DNA from: an uncultured Flavobacteriales bacterium
Lineage (GTDB): Bacteria; Bacteroidota; Bacteroidia; Flavobacteriales; Crocinitomicaceae
Assembly (NCBI GenBank): GCA_946479125.1
Contig: CAMLET010000257.1
Coordinates: 1 to 5,342 of the forward strand
Length of the DNA: 5,342 nt
Direction of reading: 5' to 3'
In this document: piece after piece, positions 1-5,342 of the stretch
How positions within the stretch are numbered: the stretch's first letter is position 1
Layout: each line of letters starts with the position of its first letter
The notes under the pieces: generated by a model
The model's input: the letters and a program-made list of their open reading frames with translations, nothing else
What the model was told of the DNA's origin: nothing
The model's database searches: none
Program-made: the position numbers and the translations under genes

Positions 1-54
1 TAGAATACATGCCTGTCACGCATGGGGTCGCGGGTTCGAGTCCCGTCCAGACCG
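1..54 (+). tRNA. tRNA-Asp (GTC), 5' part cut off by window edge
   Basis: This is the 3' two-thirds of an aspartate tRNA. The anticodon arm is a 5-bp stem (8-12 with 20-24) closing a 7-base loop (13-19) with anticodon GTC at 15-17. A 5-base variable region (25-29) follows. The T arm pairs 30-34 with 42-46 (the last pair is G-U) around the loop TTCGAGT at 35-41. The 3' acceptor strand CCAGACC is at 47-53 and the discriminator base G at 54. The next bases are CTA, so the CCA tail is not encoded and must be added by a nucleotidyltransferase. The D arm is mostly missing and the 5' acceptor strand lies upstream of the window. Confidence 0.96.
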
Positions 55-79
55 CTACTGTTAAAAGCAAAAAGAGAAG

Positions 80-97
80 TCCTATATGGCTGTAGGA
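80..97 (+). other. Small hairpin between tRNA-Asp and its terminator
   Basis: The segment TCCTATA (80-86) pairs with TGTAGGA (91-97), seven pairs including one G-T, around the four-base loop TGGC. It lies in the trailer of the tRNA transcript, 25 bases past the discriminator base and just before the terminator stem. It has no T-run, so it is not itself an intrinsic terminator. It could influence 3' processing of the tRNA precursor, or be chance. Confidence 0.3.
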
Positions 98-104
98 ATT
101 AGAG

Positions 105-144
105 ACCCTCAAGATGTATCAATATCTTGGGGGTTTTGTTTTTT
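105..144 (+). terminator. Rho-independent terminator of the tRNA transcript
   Basis: A 10-bp stem pairs CCCTCAAGAT (106-115) with ATCTTGGGGG (124-133), with one G-T pair, and A105-T134 extends it to 11 pairs. The loop is 8 bases (116-123). The stem runs directly into a T-rich tract, TTTTGTTTTTT (134-144). This is a textbook intrinsic terminator and most likely ends the tRNA-Asp transcript. It leaves only about 20 bases before the next start codon at 166, so either that gene is expressed by read-through or its promoter overlaps the hairpin. Confidence 0.85.
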
Positions 145-165
145 ACAAAGAAATGTTATCTACCG

Positions 166-522
166 ATGAATCCACTCAGATGTTTAGCTCAATTTATCGC
201 ATTTCTTCATAGTAGAAGCTGGACAAGTAAATCGGATTTGATTTATCAATTTCTTCATTATGTTCTATTAATCGGGCTTTTTATTGCTTCAAGTTTTATC
301 TACTTAAATTATTTTACAGGATTTGTGCTTCCTGTCAATGATAGAGTGGCTGTAGTGATTCTGATCGCATTTGTCCTACTAGTCTTTGGATATTTACTCC
401 TTTTGGGAAAGAGGCCCTACTTGAAATCGGAATATAAAAATTGGCAAGTTGTTATTGGTGGCGTAATCTGGATTCTGCTTTGGATTTATATCACTCCAAT
501 TTTTCTGATTCTGAAGGATTAA
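166..522 (+). CDS. Small three-helix membrane protein (N-terminal part of a probably frameshifted gene)
   Basis: I do not recognise a family. The 118 residues from ATG 166 have a basic N-terminus followed by three hydrophobic segments at about residues 32-50, 61-80 and 94-116. The loop between the second and third segments (GKRPYLKSEYKN) is positively charged. By the positive-inside rule this puts the N-terminus and that loop in the cytoplasm and the end of the protein outside. An upstream TTG at 127 is in frame, but it lies inside the terminator stem, so ATG 166 is preferred; no clear ribosome binding site precedes it. The frame ends at TAA 520-522, immediately after the third helix. The next frame then continues with plausible coding sequence, which suggests this is the front part of a longer protein of about 224 residues. 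Confidence 0.65.
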   Translation: MNPLRCLAQFIAFLHSRSWTSKSDLIYQFLHYVLLIGLFIASSFIYLNYFTGFVLPVNDRVAVVILIAFVLLVFGYLLLLGKRPYLKSEYKNWQVVIGGVIWILLWIYITPIFLILKD

Positions 523-839
523 GGATTGGAACAAATACTCATCAAAGAGTATCAAAATCTTTGTGGACCTTGTCTTTTAAGGATATTCCTGAAAATATGC
601 CTGAATTCGTTTCGTTCGAGATCAATGAGATAGCCAAGCAGTTCAAATCATGTTCACCTGTGCTTCGTTTGAATAGTAGACCGCAGCGGTACTTTTTTAG
701 CTACACTTCATTCTTGGAGACAGATAAAATAAACTTCAACTCCGATAAATTAGAACTACTTGATGACGACGGCAATGTAGAGAAAGCCATCATGAAATTG
801 CGGAAACTGATGAAAAGGTTGTATAGATTGAATAATTAG
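504..839 (+). CDS. Soluble C-terminal continuation of the membrane protein, in the -1 frame
   Basis: This 111-residue stretch has normal protein-like composition, with motifs such as SLWTLSFKDIPENMPEF, an acidic patch (ELLDDDGNVEK) and a basic helical tail (MKLRKLMKRLYRLNN), and ends at TAG 837-839. It has no convincing start of its own. The frame is open back to a TTG at 441, but the 441-500 part is an out-of-frame copy of the third transmembrane helix of the preceding gene. The first ATG (597) would remove the first 31 residues; an AAGGA at 579-583 lies 13 bases before it, too far to be convincing. Restoring one T in the five-T run at 500-504 would join it to the upstream reading frame as ...YITPIF-SDSEGLRIG.... 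The stop is 20 bases before the lipoprotein start, so the two are probably in one transcript. No family recognised. If translated separately, the start remains unresolved. Confidence 0.6.
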   Translation, partial: SDSEGLRIGTNTHQRVSKSLWTLSFKDIPENMPEFVSFEINEIAKQFKSCSPVLRLNSRPQRYFFSYTSFLETDKINFNSDKLELLDDDGNVEKAIMKLRKLMKRLYRLNN

Positions 840-859
840 TACTATTGCGTAAAATCGAA

Positions 860-1477
860 ATGATGAAAATGAAAAATCAATATCTAAACGGATTACCCGT
901 AATCATCTTTATTGCACTCTGTCAATTGGTTTCTTCCTGTTCTTCGCAAAAGATGAAGGAAAATAATGTGAAAGAAAATAAAGAAGAAAACCCCCTTGGG
1001 CTAATCAACCCACCTAGATATGAAAACATCAAGAATATTTTTTCTTATGATTCCCTTGTAAAACTCAACGAAAATAATCCGATAGAAAAACAGATTCGTG
1101 GAAGATGGCAATTGGATTCAATTTTACTCGAAACCAAAAGGATTGACACAAAATTGATGTTGGATGGATTTGATATTCGAGGACTGACGTTTGAGTCCAA
1201 TTTTTATTGTCACGTAACTGAGAAAGCAAAACCTAGTGGTTATTGGAGCCAGCAACTTGGAATTTATTATGTAGAAGGTGATTTGTTGACTATAAAAAAG
1301 GTGGACGGAAGATCTCTGAATGAATTCCAGATCGATGAATCATCTGAGAAATACCTTGTGCTTTCAGAAAAATTCAGAACTGGAAGAAAAGTGTATCACT
1401 TCAGTTTGGATCTGGAACACGATAAATTGGAACGTGCGAAACGCGGACCGAACTATAAATGGTATAAGGACAATTAA
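860..1477 (+). CDS. Putative lipoprotein with a possible lipocalin-like domain
   Basis: The 205-residue product begins with a lipoprotein signal peptide: a basic start (MMKMKNQ), a hydrophobic core (GLPVIIFIALCQL) and the lipobox VSSC with the lipidated cysteine at residue 27 (codon 938-940). After the cysteine comes a charged linker rich in K, E and N (about residues 28-57). A folded domain follows from about residue 76. It opens with IRGRWQLDSI, resembling the start of lipocalin-like domains (G-x-W at the first strand), and has alternating strand-like segments such as GLTFESNFYCHV, IYYVEGDLLTIKK and RKVYHFSLDL. The lipocalin assignment is a resemblance judged by eye, not a firm match. Starts at 860, 863 and 869 are all possible, and a TTG at 845 extends the frame; ATG 860 was chosen because it gives a compact signal peptide. 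It probably shares a transcript with the membrane protein upstream. Function unknown. Confidence 0.8.
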   Translation: MMKMKNQYLNGLPVIIFIALCQLVSSCSSQKMKENNVKENKEENPLGLINPPRYENIKNIFSYDSLVKLNENNPIEKQIRGRWQLDSILLETKRIDTKLMLDGFDIRGLTFESNFYCHVTEKAKPSGYWSQQLGIYYVEGDLLTIKKVDGRSLNEFQIDESSEKYLVLSEKFRTGRKVYHFSLDLEHDKLERAKRGPNYKWYKDN

Positions 1478-1549
1478 TTACTCAACTTGAAGATTATTCT
1501 CATCTGCGTAATTTTCGAAATCAGCTTGTAATAAAGTGACTGAGCTACC

Positions 1550-1598
1550 AACTCATAATTCGTAACTAGTAACTAGTAACTAGTAACTAGTAACTCGT
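1550..1598. repeat. Tandem heptamer array, seven copies of AACTAGT-like unit
   Basis: Seven contiguous 7-bp units fill 49 bp: AACTCAT, AATTCGT, four identical AACTAGT copies (1564-1591) and AACTCGT. The central copies are perfect and the outer ones diverged, the usual pattern of a slippage-generated array that decays at its edges. Each AACTAGT contains the palindrome ACTAGT. Because 7 is not a multiple of 3, the TAA and TAG triplets fall in all three + frames and CTA gives TAG in all three - frames. The array sits in the gap between two converging genes, seven bases from the stop codon of the WG-repeat gene. Confidence 0.93.
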
Positions 1599-1605
1599 CA
1601 CTAAT

Positions 1606-4600
1606 CTAATACCCCACAAACTCCTGAATCTTATACCTCAAGTCAAAATCATTACCGTATTTCTCATTGAATTCCTCACCCGATGCAAAGAACAATCCCG
1701 ACTTCTCCAAACTTTGGTCGCTACCCAATTTCACCAATTCAAGCTGACTTTCGTTACCCACCAAATAAATGTTCTTATTCAGATGAATGTTTATCGCGTG
1801 TTTTTCAGGAAATGGAAGCAAGGTTTGATACGGGATGAATTTCCCTTTTCTATAAATACCACCGTAACCATTAGAAAGCATGGGTATGTCGCGCACCTTG
1901 AGGTATTCCTTTTCGGAAAGCTCGAGGATCCTGTTGTTACTGATAAATTGTAATCCTGTTGCGGTTTCTTCAATAGCGTATTCTCCATCTCGCAGGTCAT
2001 TTAGAGGAATGCCATTGTTTACAGAAGTTGTTGTTAACGTGTACTGCTCAACGGGTGCATAGTTGTAAACCAGTTTTACCGGTTGGTTCGACAATTTGTA
2101 AGCATGTAAATCCAATCCGTTCTGAAATCTGCCGTATTTCCCCATCACATTGGTGTCACAGAAATGGTAGTAAACATATTCGGCGTTTCCGTCTTCGTGA
2201 TAAATGATGCTGTCCTCACCGTAAACGGTCATCATAGGTGTGGAATAATCGCAGTTACCAGTGAATTCCAATTGCTGAATGCCGTTCATGTTCGGAATGA
2301 GGTTTACCTTCTTGATGTTGTCGTCGAATGTGCTGGTAAGCTGTGCACCAAAATTGTTGAAGTTGTATAATTTGGTTTTCACATTTTGGGTAAAGATGCC
2401 TTCTCGTGTTATTCCTGTGAGCGTATTTTCCTTATCTGCTAACAGTTTTCGTGTTGTCAGATCGTAACGCCAGATGTTTAGAAGCGAATCAATGGCGATG
2501 AATGTGGAATGTCCTTTCTTTCCAATGGCGCTGTTGTCCGCAGCAATGGAAAGGAATTTTGGTTCGAGCAGCAATTCGTTTTCCATTGCCAGCGCCAGAT
2601 TTTTAGGGTAGAAATAAAGCTGTAAACTATTCCTGCGAAGCGATACAAACGCATCCAGTTTTTGGTCTGGCGAACCATATTCATCTTCTTTCGCAATTCC
2701 AAATTCAATGAGTTTTTCAAAATGTTCCGCTTGTTGAAGATAGGGTTTGATCAACGCGTAGGCAGTATCCTTCAAATAGGATTGAAGGGTTTCTTTCCTG
2801 TATTCCTCTGAATCGTATTCGCCGAACTGAGGAAGTACGAAATAACCGATGTCTCCAAACGCGTATGCCGTTTTTTCTCCCATAGTCATTGCCTGGATGT
2901 ATGGAATTTGAGGACCATCTGCGTATTCGTAACTGTTTAATTGTTCAGCAGATTCTTTTCCGTAATCCGGAAGGTTTTCACCACCCTTCATTTTCTTCGG
3001 ATCTGCCATTACAAAACGATATTTCACTTCGCTTGGAGGTGGAAGCATGAACAATTGTGCATTGGTCGTTTTGTAGAAATAGTATTCATAGGTTTGGATT
3101 TCTTCATACTCTGGAACGTAAGTCCAGCCTGTTAGAATACTGATGTAAACCGAATCTTTGTATTGCTGAATAAACTGTTGTGTGTTCAACCCTTTTGCAG
3201 TTGGAAAATAGGTTTGAATCGAATCCATCATTTCAGGGAATTTTCCTAAACTTTCCCAAGGCAATGATTCATTCATTTCATACGACCAATTACCTGTTTC
3301 TGGATCAATATGAACAAGACCATCCGAATTAAAGGTATGTTCAAAAAAGTTATCGGAAATAATGGGCATATAATTTTCCTTGCGGATCTCTTTTCCTTCG
3401 TTGTTGACCAATACCGTGTGTTCAGAAATGTACGGCATTCGATCTTCATTAGGATGCTCTTTCAGCGTTGCCCAACGCCAGCCTTCTTTGTTGGGTTGAC
3501 TCCAATTGGAGTAATGATCGGAATATGTGAATTCATAGATCGGTTCTGATGGAAATTCGTATCCGTCTCCGAAATGGTTCTTTTTGTTGTAAACTCCAAT
3601 TGCATATTTTGTAGCCTCTATTTCATAACCATATTCGTCATACATTACAAAATCAGAGGTTTCTATAACAAACTTCTCCCTCATCTGATCTACGATGGAA
3701 TGCTCTGGCATCGGATTGATCAATTTCTTTTTAACAAGAATCGCAGCAATGGATTCCAAATTGTCATCATCTAGTATAGTATCGAAGATAGATTCTGAAA
3801 TGAGATGAAAACCTGGTTTCAGTTCTTCGCCTTTAGAGTTCAACGCAATTGGATAGTCTAACGATTCCATGTAAGCAAGTACTCTGCCTTCTTGGTCAAA
3901 TTTTCCAAGAGCATTATATTCCTTTCCAACGATCTTTTTGTCAGCATTCGAGATACAATACCATTTTAGGTTGGTGTTGACAAAAGAAACGGTTTCGAAC
4001 TTGACGATAGAATCAATCACAAGATTCATTTCTTTCCCCGTGCTCATGGAGTATCTTTTTAGTTGACCATTTTCATTGATCAACGCTTCCACATCATTTA
4101 CCCTGAATACCTGATCAGCAATGTTCGGCAGCAATTTTTTTCCTGACAGACCAACAAATCCGATCTTCTTGTTCACAGTTGTTTGCAGGAAGTTTTCGTT
4201 GCTATAATATCCGAGATATCCGCCAATATCATCATAGTTTACAGGAACTACCAGTCCTTGCCCTAATTCATACAAGCCTACTTTGTCACCATTGCGCACG
4301 AGATATAGTTTATCATTTATGATGTAGCCAACTTCGTCGTATTCACATGGAATCAGCACCTCAAATTGCTTAGAAAGCAATCCCATTTTTTCATTGCTGG
4401 CAACCAACTGATTACTGTATGGATTGGAAACCAGGTTATCATAAATACATGGAAGAATTAGTTTTCCTTCGCTGCTTAGAATCCCGTATTTGTCGTTTTG
4501 TTTTACCAACGCATAATCTTCATAGAAAACAGGCATGTCGGTATTGTCGAAAGCAGGCTGAACAATCATTTTACCATCCATGTTCACCATTCCCCACAAG

Positions 4601-5342
4601 CCGTTGACTTGAACTGCTGCATTTCCGCTTTTCAACCACATGGGAGAATATTCGTTATCGTAATCAAGTGAAAGCTGTTTTTGCGTTTTCAGATTGTAAA
4701 TCCCCCATTTGCTGTTCAGCTTTACAAACATTACATCCGACATAACTCCATAACCAAGCACATCATACGCTATCGGACAGGCTACCGATCCGTCAAAACG
4801 AACCACTCCGTATTTATTTCCTTCACCCACAAAAATGTAGTCCCCGTCTGTGTCGTAGATCTGGTCGTATTTATTCTTCAGGATGATCTTACCAGAAAGA
4901 TCTGCAAGCTGCTCTTTGGAATCCTGATCACGAAGTACCCAGTACTTGTCATCCAAATCATTAATGCTGAGATATTTTTCCATTTGAACAATGACACCTT
5001 TATTGTTGACCAAACCAAGCATATCTCCTTTCACGATAACTTCTGTTTCGCGATTAAATTGGAAGCCATCAGTGGAGTAGTAATAATCGATATTGTATTC
5101 CATCGGAAGTACATTCTTACCATTTCTGAACAAGCCAAATAAACCATCTTTTTGTGCGGCACCCATACCTGATTTTGCATCCCAAACATAATCGTAGTCG
5201 CCAAGTGGAACCGAAAATTTCCCTGTACTGTCAATTAAGCCAATTGTTTCTCCTTTTCTAACAGCAACACAACTTCCATTGAATTGTAAAGCAACACAGA
5301 ATTCACAATACGGCAACGTTCGATAAACTCCCAACCAACACC
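1606..5342 (-). CDS. Giant WG-repeat protein, N-terminus outside the window
   Basis: WG repeats (WG_beta_rep family) are short beta-strand units thought to form a repeat scaffold for binding; the partner here is unknown. The frame is open from the window edge to TAG 1606-1608, with 1,242 residues counted from an in-frame TTG at 5334. That TTG is unlikely to be the start: the frame continues upstream, no signal peptide is visible, a repeat is already under way by residue 17, and the next methionine is residue 57. About 14 repeats occupy residues 17-508 (nt 3811-5286), each like V-x-x-n-g-x-x-G-l-x-x-x-x-G-k-x-x-x-P-x-x-Y-D, with period near 36. Residues 509-1242 have no clear family. Residues about 700-935 weakly recall DUF3298 (LQLYFYP near residue 904, followed by a LEPKFLSI strand), and 943-1012 and 1150-1210 look like degenerate repeats. 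Probable secreted or envelope protein by analogy only. No frameshift was seen. Confidence 0.9.
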   Translation of the reverse strand, partial: CWLGVYRTLPYCEFCVALQFNGSCVAVRKGETIGLIDSTGKFSVPLGDYDYVWDAKSGMGAAQKDGLFGLFRNGKNVLPMEYNIDYYYSTDGFQFNRETEVIVKGDMLGLVNNKGVIVQMEKYLSINDLDDKYWVLRDQDSKEQLADLSGKIILKNKYDQIYDTDGDYIFVGEGNKYGVVRFDGSVACPIAYDVLGYGVMSDVMFVKLNSKWGIYNLKTQKQLSLDYDNEYSPMWLKSGNAAVQVNGLWGMVNMDGKMIVQPAFDNTDMPVFYEDYALVKQNDKYGILSSEGKLILPCIYDNLVSNPYSNQLVASNEKMGLLSKQFEVLIPCEYDEVGYIINDKLYLVRNGDKVGLYELGQGLVVPVNYDDIGGYLGYYSNENFLQTTVNKKIGFVGLSGKKLLPNIADQVFRVNDVEALINENGQLKRYSMSTGKEMNLVIDSIVKFETVSFVNTNLKWYCISNADKKIVGKEYNALGKFDQEGRVLAYMESLDYPIALNSKGEELKPGFHLISESIFDTILDDDNLESIAAILVKKKLINPMPEHSIVDQMREKFVIETSDFVMYDEYGYEIEATKYAIGVYNKKNHFGDGYEFPSEPIYEFTYSDHYSNWSQPNKEGWRWATLKEHPNEDRMPYISEHTVLVNNEGKEIRKENYMPIISDNFFEHTFNSDGLVHIDPETGNWSYEMNESLPWESLGKFPEMMDSIQTYFPTAKGLNTQQFIQQYKDSVYISILTGWTYVPEYEEIQTYEYYFYKTTNAQLFMLPPPSEVKYRFVMADPKKMKGGENLPDYGKESAEQLNSYEYADGPQIPYIQAMTMGEKTAYAFGDIGYFVLPQFGEYDSEEYRKETLQSYLKDTAYALIKPYLQQAEHFEKLIEFGIAKEDEYGSPDQKLDAFVSLRRNSLQLYFYPKNLALAMENELLLEPKFLSIAADNSAIGKKGHSTFIAIDSLLNIWRYDLTTRKLLADKENTLTGITREGIFTQNVKTKLYNFNNFGAQLTSTFDDNIKKVNLIPNMNGIQQLEFTGNCDYSTPMMTVYGEDSIIYHEDGNAEYVYYHFCDTNVMGKYGRFQNGLDLHAYKLSNQPVKLVYNYAPVEQYTLTTTSVNNGIPLNDLRDGEYAIEETATGLQFISNNRILELSEKEYLKVRDIPMLSNGYGGIYRKGKFIPYQTLLPFPEKHAINIHLNKNIYLVGNESQLELVKLGSDQSLEKSGLFFASGEEFNEKYGNDFDLRYKIQEFVGY

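Noticed and set aside
127..165. TTG at 127 as the start of the first + strand gene
   Set aside because: It lies inside the 3' arm of the terminator stem and its T-tract; the added residues come from the terminator sequence. ATG 166 is the better start.
1..165. tRNA-Asp 3' end as an attachment site for an integrated element
   Set aside because: No duplicate of the tRNA 3' end was seen elsewhere in the window and there is no integrase gene, so there is no support for integration here.
840..847. TACTATTG as a possible -7 promoter box (TAnnTTTG) for the lipoprotein gene
   Set aside because: It has one mismatch and no convincing TTTG at the right distance upstream; the leader would also be very short. 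Co-transcription with the upstream gene is simpler.
1511..1522. Palindrome TTTCGAAA-like sequence after the lipoprotein gene
   Set aside because: Too short and without a loop or T-run to act as a terminator; likely chance in AT-rich sequence.
1533..1550. On the - strand, GGTAGCTCAGT resembles the 5' and D-arm region of a tRNA
   Set aside because: No matching anticodon arm, T arm or acceptor strand follows, so it is a chance match.
4681..5142. 153-residue open frame on the + strand opposite the WG-repeat gene
   Set aside because: It lies wholly antisense to well-supported repeat coding sequence and its product has no recognisable features; it is a shadow frame.

Overview
The window looks like a piece of a Bacteroidota (probably Flavobacteriia-type) chromosome. 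The evidence is an AT-rich composition, a tRNA-Asp whose gene does not encode the CCA tail, no clear Shine-Dalgarno sequences before the genes, a small lipoprotein, and a very large WG-repeat protein of a kind common in that phylum. This placement is an inference from style, not from a marker gene.

Layout, left to right. Positions 1-54 are the 3' part of a tRNA-Asp (anticodon GTC) cut by the window edge, followed by a small hairpin (80-97) and a strong intrinsic terminator (105-144). Positions 166-839 hold what reads best as one small membrane-protein gene broken by a -1 frameshift in a run of five T at 500-504: three transmembrane segments in one frame, then a soluble C-terminal part in the next. 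About 20 bases downstream is a lipoprotein gene (860-1477) with a clear lipobox and a possible lipocalin-like domain. These + strand genes end facing the end of a giant - strand gene (1606 to beyond 5342). Between the two ends lies a 49-bp tandem array of seven 7-bp units (1550-1598).

The giant protein (1,244 complete codons visible, N-terminus outside the window) carries about 14 WG-type beta repeats with a regular period near 36 residues, then some 730 residues with no clear family. That second part includes a stretch that weakly resembles DUF3298 and further degenerate repeat-like pieces.

No enzymatic pathway, mobile element, CRISPR array or defence system is visible. The + strand genes are close enough to be co-transcribed, but nothing in the sequence ties them functionally to the WG-repeat protein. 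The points most worth a second look are the probable frameshift, the heptamer array in the convergent gap, and the composite architecture of the WG-repeat protein.
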